Below the pieces are notes generated by a model. The model was not told the DNA's origin, did no database searches, and worked only from the letters and a program-made list of their open reading frames with translations. DNA of 64,000 bases, taken from the NCBI GenBank assembly GCA_000181795.3, contig CM012954.1, forward strand, positions 3,502,786 through 3,566,785, written 5' to 3'. Shown here piece by piece: positions 45,801 through 57,419 of this stretch (position 1 is its first letter; each line of letters opens with the position of its first letter). The stretch comes from Trichinella spiralis. Taxonomy: Eukaryota > Nematoda > Enoplea > Trichinellida > Trichinellidae. The position numbers were made by a program, and so were the translations under genes.

Positions 45801-48800
45801 AGGCACGAGCAATGGTATATCTGAAGAACTGTCAACCCATGACATAGCCTGTTCCAATAAGGAATTCAGCACTTTGGTGTTGTTTTCTGAAATATTAACT
45901 CAATTGCTTATACTCTATCTGTATGTGTATAATTAAGTGAATAACCTCTTGAGTATTGCAAATTCAGTATAACCTCGGCAGCCAACAGATTGCCGTTTTG
46001 GAATAGAATACTAGCGGAAGGTTTTAGTATAGATGAATAGAGTACATGGAAGCTATGATTGAGCAGTTGCAGCATTGTACTTTCGAACATGCTTTTCAAA
46101 TGAAATATTCCAGCACCTTTGATTGTTGCATACAAATATTCAAAATTACACAGACTCTGCGCTTGTAAAAGGTCCACGCTTCCTGTAGCAAATTGGAAAC
46201 TCAGACTCGACTTTGTGTGCTAATTGTTCAGTGCTTATCCTCTTACCGGTATGCAAGAGATGATACCATAGATTACGAATACTGCGTAGATTGAAATTTA
46301 GCATTCCGTCTGGTGTAACTGTTTGGAGTGGACGGGGCATTAGGGTACCGCATTGAAGTTTTGATGCTGCAACTTCGATATTTATAATTGCAGGTAGTGT
46401 GTTGTTAAATAACGCTACTAAAGCAGAATGACATTCCTAAAATGAATCTTTTGTTATATTATTTTTGAGGCACATTTTTATTGTCAATTGTAACTAATGT
46501 GATTAATGAATAATCAGTGTTTTACTTTGAGTTGTTGGATGGTATTTAAGTAACGTCTTCTAACAACACCAATTATGCATGTATGAGACCAGCGGAAAAC
46601 AGTTTTATCATCACAAAGCACTTCTTCAAGCATTGTGCCTGAAACGACATTTATAAATATTTGTATATAAAAACTTATTTGTATATATATGTATATATTA
46701 TTTGATTATGGATTACCTAAACAGCGTTTCAGTTTCAGCCAAACAACGACTGGAAAGTGTGATGTTGAATTTGGCTGTTGTAAGGAAGTTTCAGCAATGA
46801 TTCGTTCCTGGCAAGAAAGCAAATCGAACAATTCGCACTGAGTCAAACCAAAATGTGCACATTCAATATAACTCAGTGCTGTTGCGCATACTAGTGGACC
46901 GCACAGTTTTTCAGCTAATTCGAGTTTGGCTTCAATTAGCTCGGTGAGCTTGTTGTTGAAAGTATTTATTGGAATGGACTGTTCTGATTGGGCTTGGATT
47001 TCGGCAAACAAGCGCAACGCTAACGGATTCATGTAAGGCAATTGCATCAGTTCTTCTTGTGTTATTTCTTTGGTAGGTGGAAGGTATGCTTCATAGATTT
47101 TTCTGTTCATTTCCACCGTTAGGGGAGGAATTTTGAGCACACATTCAGCCGATGCAAGTCGAGACGATGGAACTTGTTCAAGTGGAGCGTCGTCGTTGAC
47201 GGTCATGAAGAACACAGTATGAGCTGGCAATGCTGGAGGTAACCAGAACGGCACGCTAGTATCTGAGATACTGGAACTTTCTTTTAAACGATGCACGTCG
47301 TCCAACAGCACCACCAACACTCTCTCTGGACATTGTTTGGCGGCCTGCTCGCAAAGGGTGCGGAAAAGATCGAACAGACGATCGACGCTCGTCTGAGTAA
47401 TATCCAGGCCTGGGTCTAGATGGAACCGTCGACATAGTTCCAGGCAACAGCTGCGCAGCAGTTCGTGCACTGTACAAGACAAGGGACTGAGACGGACGAA
47501 ACGTACCATTGTTTCACAGCGATTACCGAACCACTCTTTCAACAAGTGATTGGCTAATTGGCAAATGATCCTTGTTTTACCCTGACCGTGGGCACCTTTG
47601 AGCAACAAAGCCAAACCGATACTACATTGTAGAGTGTGTTGGAAAATATCCCGAAGTCGATCGATCAGCTTCTCATGACCAAGAAGTGGCTGTTTGGATT
47701 GTTCACTGGCATATTGAATGTGGATATGGGAATCGTCGAACGGTGAATATGAACAGTTGCTGGTGTTTATATGGCGTTCGAAAGTTGATTGCAATTTTTG
47801 CTTCATACGTGCAACAATTCGCCGGCAAAATTTTTGCAAATATTGCACGTGACTGTTGACTTTGAGTGGATGTTCATTAGAGCCAGGCAATGGAGCTTGT
47901 ACAATTTCCACGTCGTGGTGTTGCATCAACGTGGAAATTGCATCTGTGCAACGACGCGTTGGTACATCGCCACTGTGTTCTCCGGAGCTGAGTTCTGATT
48001 TTACCGACTGCGGTTGTATAGCTGCGAGCAATGGACATGAGCACCGAATTATTATTATTATTATTATTATTATGCTTTTCTTTGCTTGTTTAATTTTCTT
48101 ACCGGCCACTTTTCGCCAAATTATCAAACTGCGTTGCGATGATGTTGAACGTGGACAATGAGCCGCCGCACGTCGAAGGAACACTTCTTGCAAACTTGGG
48201 AACGTTTGGCAGTTTACCTTCAAAAATGTAAGCAATAATAGATTAATAGTTGATTTACTTGAATTTAAAATCATCAGTTTTTCAATTACTTGTTTCAGTT
48301 GAGTGTTTATTTCAGCTGAACTGCTTTGACTTATCAGCTTGCACAATGACCAGTAAGATGACCGAGCGTTTTCATTTCTAACATGTCGAAAATGAAGAAG
48401 AATCACTGTCGCAGTATTCATTATTTTTTTACTTAATAATTTTCTACTTACAGACTACTATAATCGATCAGTTTCATTTCATTTTCATTTCCACTGTACA
48501 AATATTTCAGGTTGACACTTCCTGAATCCAATGGGAACGATTCATTGATGAGTAAATTGCAATACAAGCAATGCAAATGCACAGACCTGTCGGATCTTCA
48601 GTTTTCAGATAACTTTGCAACGATTGCACTTGATCTCCATTCAGCACCTTTGGAAGCACACGGCTGCCCAATGTTTCTCCAAGCATACTCTACAGTTTGC
48701 AGTTAAGTATAATTTTTTATTGTTTTTATGTGATTTTTTAAATTATTTTCTTATATTACGATGAAAAGTGAATTAAATTTTCGTTAAATATCTCTTAAAT

Positions 48801-51800
48801 CATAAGTCCAGTGCGTATATTAGGAGGGGTGTAATCAAAATTGGCAAATTACCTGAAAACTTTTATCTCTATTGTTGATTGTGCATTCAGTCGATTTTCT
48901 GTGTTCTGTCGGTTTCATTTTAACTACTGCATTTGTTGCTAAGCTGAGTTTCCATTATTAATCATTTTTAGCTAACAATGAATAAGCAGTGGGATTGAAT
49001 GTCTAATTTTCTGAATAGCTATTTTTTTTCATACATCAGCGTACAGCAGTAAGGACAGAAAGCATATTTACTGTTTTTGTTTGTTTTCCAGTGCATCATT
49101 TCAAAATTGCAAATAAGTACGAATGCAAATTTTGCTGAATGCCAACTGAGGTGAATGATATCTGTGAACAATAATTTGTATATTTTTGTTGGCAAATGAC
49201 TAGTGAAGAGTGGATGAATTTTGATAAGCTTAATTTTAAAAGTTTCCACTTAAGCTTTAAAAATTTAATGCTGTTGTCCAGATTTATTACTAATAATTAA
49301 GAATTAAGTAGGTTTTCCAGTTTTTTGTTGAACTGTTTGAAATGAAATGTAATGGAAGAAAAATCAACTGAATTGAATTAATCTATTCCAGATGGATATA
49401 AATTGAAATGAACATGCGCACCTTGATGTAGTGTTGTTAAAGCGGCAAAATTTTCAGAAGTAGTACTGTGTGTGCGTGCGCTTTTATTTCATCTATATTT
49501 CAATTGCTTTGTTTTATTTATTTTTTGAACCACCGTGTCAGTGACATAAGCTTAAGAAGAAGAAAAATAAATTCGTAAATTATCAATTCAGAAATGAATG
49601 GTGGTTGTTATTTATTGCTGTGCAGTGTGATGAAATGTGAATATGAGCTGTGTGTATAAGCTTACCACAAAAAAAGGTCCGCAAGAGGCATGTCCACAGT
49701 GGTCTATTTCTTCGAGCAATAAATCGAGCAAATCAGGTTGGAAGACGAGTTCAGTTTCATCGTCAAAGAAAGGATCGACCAATGATATTTCAGCACCATG
49801 TGATAAACAGTATTGTTGCATCTCGATTAGTATTTCACGTCGAAATAATTCTTTTTCATCTTTGAATTCTAAACAGATTATGAAACATAATTAATGCATT
49901 TTATTTTTCAATTATAAAGTTTAGCATTCATATTCGAACTCGAGAAATAGAGAGGGAGATTCTACATTTGAATTGTTTTACACAGTTACACAGTTTTGTT
50001 ACAGAATGTTGTTGCTGTTCTTAATTAAGAATGCATGTTTATTGTACGCAAATCTCCAATAAAGTTAAAGCAATGAATTAGTTGTAATCATCCAATTCCA
50101 ATGTTGACATAGTAGCTTTAAAATCCTTTTTTAATGATTTTTGATCATGTTGATTGTTGAATTTTCAAATCGAGCTTGCCACTGTTCAGCGCAGTTGCTT
50201 AATTAACAATAATCGATCGACGAGAAGAGCATTTTAACAATTTTTGCTGCGGGTTCAAATTACTGGAAACTGTTTTTTCTTCAACTGTTTTAGTAACGAA
50301 ATTTTTGCATTTTGTTTTTGTTCAAATCGATTATATTAAATTTATGCTTCCATCTCTTCTCTCGTCTTAAACCCCCGCCCCTGTCTCTTTCCCTTTCTTT
50401 CCTCTTCTTCCCTCCTATACATCTGTCCATCCATCCATCCATCCATCCATTGATCTATCTAGTTCGAGTTACTAAAATGTTTTTGACAAATTGAGACAGT
50501 CATAAATAAATACCAATTTTATCTTCATTTTGGTATACTTGAGAACTGTCTCATCTATTGATTAACAGTTGACATTTTTGATTGCCATTATAAGCCTGTA
50601 TTATTATAATTATTATTCCATGAATGAATGAACAGATAAATGTAATTTTGTGGAATGTTCTTTTTCTGTATAGATGAATGTATAGAATTTGTTTTTATTC
50701 TGTCTTTTAGTAATGTTCTCATCGACAGATTTGCAAACAGAAATTTCATTTATAAAATTTGTGAGATTGATTTATTGAAAGATTTTCATTTCTTGCTGCA
50801 TTTCGTGTGTGAAAGAATGATTTGAAAATTTCTTTTAAATAGAATAATTATGCATTTATTATATTATGTATGAATGAATGCAAAAGAATATCAGCTGATG
50901 AATTGTCGTGCAATTTCTGCAACGAGAATTGAAGTAGGAAGTTCAAGAAAGTGAAATGATTATGGTGATATTTGTTTTAAAAATAATTCTCCACTTAATT
51001 TTTGCATTTATAAAGAAATATTGTATGTAAAATTATGATTAAGCATTTGATGATGAGAAGCTTTTTTTAAATGGCTCATCTTGCAGTTTATGAGTGATGT
51101 AGCTCAGTTTGTGAATTGTTGCGTAATCATTTTTGATTGTATTTTATTTATGATAAAAGAAATCCATGTCAATATTTATTGGTGATCAATACATATGATT
51201 TGAATGAATTATAGTGTAAAATGATTTGTTTATCTATAAAAAGGAAGAAGAGAAGGAAACAGGGATATGCATCGTCAGTTCTTTTTGTACATATATCCAT
51301 TGCATGCCAAGCATGCAACGACTGATGAATAATTGGTTAAATAAGAATAGAAGTGAGCTTGATGAATATAACTGTATTAAAATGTTTAATATGTTTAAAT
51401 ATATTCAGTAATTATTTGTACATATAATAAATATTATATTATATTATATTATATTATTTTTGAGATTATTCCAATCATTTGTTTTATAACACATTATTAA
51501 TTATGATTGTAGTGGTCGTAGATTGTCGTAGTCGTCAAGTTTGTTAATATTGCATTATTGATGTAATGCTGACAGTGCAGACATAATATAATATGATGCT
51601 TAACATGCAACAAGTAAATGTAAATAATAAGAATAATATATGTATATGTATGTATGTATGTATGTATGTTTGTTTGTTTTTGTTTGTTTGCATTTATGTA
51701 AATGTACATATGTTACCTGATGGAGCCCAGAGGAAGATTATTATTTGACGTAGATGCATGACCGATTTATCTGAAGCTTGATGGTCAGTGGTCGGTTGGT

Positions 51801-51936
51801 CGACAATGAATAAATTTTCAGTTAGCTTGTTGATGAAGCGAAGCGATTGCTTCGAAGGCAACTTAACCGGCGGATCGCCATCGGTTGTGTTTGACGTAGA
51901 TGCGGAATGTTTTTCGCTGCTCAAATTGCCATTCAT
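42851..51936 (-). CDS. NACHT and WD40 repeat protein (NWD type)
   Basis: A large STAND-class ATPase with WD40 repeats. Exon order on the minus strand begins at 51717-51953 (start codon 51936, MNGNLSSEKHS). Then come 49668-49874 (EFKDEKELFRREILIEMQQYC ... EEIDHCGHASCGPFF, the N-terminal NWD block), about 48600-48690 (MLGETLGSRVLPK), a small exon near 48455-48530, 48290-48377, 48103-48217 and a long exon from 48021 with the P-loop LLKGAHGQGKT (about 47573) and Walker B VLVVLLDDVH. At least eight WD40 repeats follow (for example FEGHVSNVIYLK, CEDESLKVFSI, GSKDQSLKVWA), with the stop at 42851. Phases agree at the joins checked. Short introns include two stop-free ones of 72 and 81 nt, and the 1.8 kb intron 49875-51716 carries several microsatellites. 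Human NWD1/NWD2 have the same order. Confidence 0.88.
48048..48074. repeat. (ATT)n microsatellite inside an 81-nt intron
   Basis: About ten ATT units fill the middle of the intron 48022-48102 of the NWD-type gene. Read through, they would code a run of isoleucines in frame. Confidence 0.9.
50427..50450. repeat. (CATC)n microsatellite
   Basis: Six CATC units follow a pyrimidine-rich stretch (about 50350-50425) in the large NWD intron. Confidence 0.85.
51425..51460. repeat. (ATATT)n microsatellite
   Basis: Tandem ATATT/TATAT units in the large NWD intron. Simple repeat. Confidence 0.8.
51640..51690. repeat. (TATG)n and (TTTG)n microsatellites
   Basis: Adjacent TATG and TTTG tracts just upstream of the exon at 51717, in the large NWD intron. 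Confidence 0.85.
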
Positions 51937-54875
51937 GGTGGTTGGACGGCGATCTGGAAGCTTTTTTCGCCAAAGTAAGATTTAGCTTTGATACTCACTA
52001 GATGGCGCTTTTTACTGTTTGGCTATACTGGTTGCTGGTTAGTCGAAATAGGAAACATGGCGTTCGGCATTGCTGTTTTGTTTTCATTTCATTACAGTAA
52101 AATGTCTATCAAGAGCCAATGACCTTTCAGGACGGTTTAGTTCGCAGTGATTGTAATTTTGTGTGGAAGGGAATGAAAAAAATTATTTCGCACCATTATT
52201 GAAGTGAGCCGACGCTGTGTACATGCGGTTGCCCAGGCCAACCGACTGACTATTTACTTCAGGCGCATTAAGATCGATCTTTGCAACTTGAATGAAGCAG
52301 CCGAGGTGATGCATATGGCGAGCTGAACGATCTGAAAGCCGAAATTTGCCACATTTGAACAAACTGAAATTGCAATCAGTACGATTTTGTGGTTTATTTA
52401 CAATTATTATTATTATTTTCGTAATATCCAGTTTTTTCATTTTATTTTTTTGCATGTAAAATTATGTTTATAATGCCCTGAAGTTGGATGAGAGAGAGCA
52501 TAGGGAGGAGGGTTTATTCTTTAAATATTATTTGGATTATTTGTTTAAGATATTTTTTAAATGCCTTTAGATGATTTAATGTACATGCTTGTCATTGTGA
52601 ATCAAGTGTCATTTGTCAGGAATTTTTTTATACAACGTTTATAATAGCTATAGATTATATTTAAATGGATATTAATTTTCTTTGAACTCAACGTTGCAAA
52701 AATTTGTTGAAGTGACATTATTTTTCACTTTATTTTCAAACTGTTAAACGATCATATTTATCAATGATGGTAAAATTTATAATTGCTTTTATTATTTCCA
52801 CATACATACCGTGACGCATTGCAATCGCAAATACTGATGCATATAGGTTTTTCTGATTTTTAGAAAGTGCTCATCGAAAGGTTATAAGTCAAACACTGAA
52901 TTTGTCATACTTTGTTATTTTAGTATATTTATTTATTTATTTATTTGCCTTTTAATTAATCGATGTTTATTTAAATGTTCTTCATCACTGAATTTATTAT
53001 TAATTCATATTAGTTGGTAATCAATTGAAGCATGTGGAAAGATAGTTTCTTCTCTATCACCTATTTCAGATATTTTTGTAGAGAAGAAAGCTGATCAATT
53101 TGTTATTCACACATTGTCATTCTGTTGAATTTAAGTAATCACTTTTTGCTTGACAATAATGATGCATTACTGATGAGATTATTTTTCACATTTACACGAA
53201 CATATCCTGCAGTGACATTGAAATGTGTTCGATATTTTGAACTGAAATTTAATTAACCATTTTCTCATTAAAATATATTTGAGTAGGAGGCATTTCGAAA
53301 TGATTGCTCCTTTTTCTATTTGTTATTTTATGAATTTATTTCTAAATATTGCTTATCTTTTCTGATAAGCCTTTCTAATTAAGATGTTCTACAACTCTGC
53401 AAGCGTGGTTGTTGTGATATTTGCTTATTTCATTATTGTTTGCTTATCCAAGCTACACTGCCAAGCTGTTTGCTCAACTCATCCACTAGTGCAAATTATG
53501 CAAAATTAAATTGCCGTATTTGTGTTCAACCATGGCATAAGTAAGGTTTTGCGAGGTTGTTGTGCATGCAAATGAATGCAAATGCGGAATTCGTTTGCTG
53601 CTGCTGCTGTTTAGCTGTTTGGTTTTTTGCGTTCTATAGTGAATTTTATTTATTCAAAGATCAATTCCAATTTCAGTATTCGTTGCGTCACAATTAATTG
53701 AACAAATTTATAATGTGAATGAAAAATATTTATTATTTATGCGGTTTAAAAGCAGTTTATTTTCAAATGAATAAATTAGACGTTTTTTTAATAATGCTTT
53801 ATAAGGAATGGTAGCTTTTTGTTAGATAGCAAGATTTTTTCCATGTTGAGGTTTATGTTCAAAATTTTTTTATAAAACAGTTTTATAATTTTTTAAGGAG
53901 AATGTTTGCTTTTTATTTTAATTTTTAATTGAAACATTGCATTGCTTAACGTAAGCGATCCATAATCAAGATTTGCATAAAGCAATCAGCGGAATATTAT
54001 TGAAATTTGAGTTAAATTTACATTCAACAAAGAATAAAGAGGAAAATCATTTCATTTTTCAAGTTGTTCATTGATAAACGATTACTTGCATAATTTCCTT
54101 ACCTTACTTTTGCGATTCGTAAGAAATGCTTTCTTTTATGTTTGCATTATATATGTAGCCGTGCAAAATTAGCTTCATTATCAGTTGAATTAATTGTCAG
54201 ATGTTGAAATGGAAGGGTTATGTATCCGTTTTCTTCTTCTTCTTCTTCTTTTCCTATTTTCTTTTTCACTTCAACTTCATCTTTGCGTAAATATTCTGTA
54301 ATCATTATCTTAAACATTGTGTGAGAATATTGATTTTTTCCAATTTTGCATGATTAAGAAATTATTTGAAAAAACTTTCCGCTTGGATTTGGAAATTTTA
54401 AGAATGTTAGATTGATAATACTAACGGCGTTGTCTTTTCGAATCAGCTCTGCTGTTAACGACCGCAGGGTACTTACTTCGTTATTCACTAATGATCATGA
54501 GGCAGTTTACGCTAGTTAATTGAATTTTCTATTTACACAGAATCTGATTGCTTTTAAAATTTACCAGTTTCGGTTATTTTTATTTTTTCAATAAATTTTT
54601 ATTTAAAATCAGGCGTTTGTTTGCTTGTTTGAAGCTTGCTTAAAACTTTTCATAATTTCAGAAATGGAACAGTCTAACAGTAGAAAACAGAACTTCAATT
54701 TTTCACGATATTTAGAGTATATGTATTTTTTTTATTTTAGATGAAAAATGATGTGCGGGTAGTATGGGCTTTATTCGCAAAGTGATTCTTTCAGGCAAAT
54801 GTTTATTAAAATTCTGAAGTATTGAATGAAATATATGGACATTTTGTACAAATAAATCGATCCAATGAGCAAAAA
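51937..54875. other. 2.9 kb intergenic region with a probable 5' exon
   Basis: The first 0.4 kb probably holds a 5' exon of the NWD gene (52258-52331, acceptor CTTTCAG, donor GTAAAT). The rest is very AT-rich, with an (ATTT)n tract near 52925-52950 and a (TTC)n tract near 54225-54250. No other gene was supported. Confidence 0.4.
52258..52331 (-). other. Possible 5' exon of the NWD gene with a short upstream ORF
   Basis: A 74-nt segment sits between a CTTTCAG acceptor and a GTAAAT donor on the minus strand. Joined to the exon starting at 51953, it gives an upstream reading frame of 25 codons (MHHLGCFIQVAK...) that ends in ATGA, its TGA overlapping the ATG of the main frame at 51936. The evidence is splice-site quality only. 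Confidence 0.3.
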
Positions 54876-56735
54876 TTATGATTCCATGCATTCTTTCAAC
54901 AATTTGCGTAACCAGCTCTGAGAATTGCTCAGGCTTTGCACCAAAGATAAGTGATCTTCAGCCGGTGCTACATGTTTGCTGATTATAACTGCACCGTTGT
55001 GTGTACTTACTTCACGAAGATGACTGTACATTGAATTGGTTTGATCCTTGAATGCTTCACTTTCGTTTTCTCCAACAATTAACAATACTTTCAAATTTTG
55101 TATGCTGTTATCGTTCATTTGTGGCAAAATCTGCGTTTCAAATATTGGACTATATTGAAGCGCCATTTCTTCTGTCAAACTACAAAGGGAAGATATCTTT
55201 AAAATTTTAATCACCGGACCGTAGCGTTAGTACCTACCGCACAGCATTTCCAATGTAAGAATTTACCAACGGTTGTAAATTGTATACACCGCTGAGAAGT
55301 ACAATTCCTCTTATGAGAGATAGTTGTTCATTTTTTATCTTCGACAAAGCCGTGCTAATCAAATGAGCACCTGCCGAATGACCGACAACATATATTGGTG
55401 CAGAATCATACTTTGAATTGCTCAGTTCGACCAACAGCAATACACCTTGAATAACGTCATTCACAATTTCTTGCATCGTGACCATCGGCGCCATTCTATA
55501 TTCCAACGTGGCGAATCTTATTTGCTTATCTGTCAAATCGCAAATCGCTTCGCCGTTGATTTGTGATGTTCCTTCCTTAAACAAAAGATAATAATAATAA
55601 TAATATGAACATTTATTCAATTTGTGAAATATGGATTATACCTGCCAAAAACCGCCGTGAATATAGAATAATGTAGCAATACTTGATTTTTGAACATGTT
55701 CAAAAATTTCCACACAGCTTCTTCGGCTGTCGGTACAGTCGAAAGGAAAAGATTCTTTCCGAATCAGGGCATCGTTCGGAATAGCCACAGTAGTCCATTC
55801 ATAAAACTTTTTTAAAATCTTAATTAATTTCAAAAAATTATTTTTTTAGCTTGCGCAGACTGGTAAATTTCATTATTATTTACCTCATACGGTTGACATC
55901 GTCTAGCCGACCAATGACTTGCAGAATATTGACATTCGATTTGTGAATATGGAAATCCATGAATGCAAATATTAAGGTTTTTCACATCTTCTAACCCTAA
56001 TATTTATAACAAAAAAGATAAAAACAACGAAATAAATGCCAACAAAAGTAATCAGTTTAAAAGTTTATAATAATAAAATGCAACGTATTCAATTATCAGT
56101 AGTTAGTTTAAAAAATGTAAAATAATTCAAACGCAAATATTATTAAATTTAAAGTATTTAAATTTCGAAATATTTTGTTACAGTAATCCTAAAATAATGC
56201 TTGCATGTCTGTAAAAATACTGTATAAATGACGTTAAATATACAACAGCGATTTTTAGATTTTTCATTTATATATCAACTGATAAACTTCAGCAGTCAGT
56301 TTTAACCAACAGACATTGACATATCAAAACAATCAACACATATTCCTTTAACTTATTAAGCACTTTTTAGTTAATTACGGACTGCCGCTTTTCGATTTTA
56401 ATGTTATATTTATTTAAAATTTACTATTTATTTACTTTTGTAACACAATGAAATATGTGAAATATAAAGAAAAATAATTCACCTTTTGAATTAAGTATAT
56501 TCAAAAAATCGTTAATAACAAGTTGTGTTTGTTTAGTGCAATGAATTAGATCATTCGTGTTGTTTTTCAATTTTCCGCTTAACAACGGCACTTTGAAGCA
56601 AAAAGAAACATTCTCCAGTTGTCCTTCATTAATCAAGATATTATTATCACCATGACAATGATTTAATTCGCTAATTTTCACACTCACGAATTCAGATTCA
56701 CCATGCATCCCTAAACATTCTTTGCTCACTTGCAT
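54876..56735 (-). CDS. AFMID-like kynurenine formamidase with extra N-terminal exon
   Basis: Alpha/beta-hydrolase that converts N-formylkynurenine to kynurenine in tryptophan breakdown. Exons (minus): 56481-56735, about 55886-56008, about 55643-55812, 55238 to about 55586 and 54876-55179. Family blocks are clear: FPYSQIECQYSASHWSAR (ENQYxPSRW type), LFYIHGGFWQ (oxyanion HGGxW), TLEYRMAP, the nucleophile in VVGHSAGAHLIS, IVLLSGVYNLQPLV and the histidine in AEDHLSLV. The acid residue, usually in VGxxDSPEF, is in VGENESEAF, so glutamate seems to replace aspartate. The first exon (56481-56735, MQVSKECLGMHG...) joins in phase but its 85 codons resemble nothing I know in the family. Without it no ATG lies before the conserved part. 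The gene is divergent from RIC1, 0.7 kb away. Confidence 0.82.
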
Positions 56736-57419
56736 CAGAAGAAAAAAAATAAAAAAACTACTTATAAACAGTTCGATTACAATCCTGTTGTTAATAATAT
56801 TTTGCGTAATAAAAATTCATTGCACTTACTATACGTGCGTACAAAAATTATTCAGTGCACAAAGTAAAGAATGTCATTCACCACCAAAAAATTACAGAAA
56901 TGAATCGTCACTAAGGAATATGTTTGCATATGGTGTACAGATAAACAACCCAGTTAAAATAATAATGAGAACTTTAAAAAAATTCGTAAAATGAAAATTC
57001 ATTACAGGTAATTAATAATTATGTATGGCAAATTATTTGTCTGTTAAATGCTGAATGATAATAATTTATTAGACATATATTTATACAAAAATTGATTGAA
57101 TTACTATTAGTAATTGATATTTATTATGTTCGCGTAGTGATCTGAAAAAAATTCGAATTAAAGTATCTTATGTTATTAGTTCTTCATTTTGTTCTTACTG
57201 TAATTTTGGTTGCAATTATTGCTCTGCTTTTGGCATTGAAAGTGCAACTCTGAACTTGTTTTACAGTTTGTCAAGGCAACTTTTTATCATGCTCAAATAG
57301 CAAGAACGTCAGTTAAGACATGTATTGGTTTATAAATGTTCGGCCGTCCTTGCCATATCTAGAAATTGTCAATAAAAGAAAATTTTCTTTTTCCTTGTGA
57401 TGCTTTGATTTATCTGAAA
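56736..57419. other. Divergent intergenic region (AFMID-like / RIC1)
   Basis: About 0.7 kb between the 5' ends of two divergent genes, probably holding both promoters. AT-rich, nothing distinctive. An open frame at 57366-57419 continues into RIC1 but has no better ATG. Confidence 0.5.

Noticed and set aside
48048-48103. Polyisoleucine stretch as part of the normal NWD protein
   Set aside because: It lies in an 81-nt sequence with good GTAAGA donor and CGCAG acceptor, so it is better read as an intron that happens to stay open.
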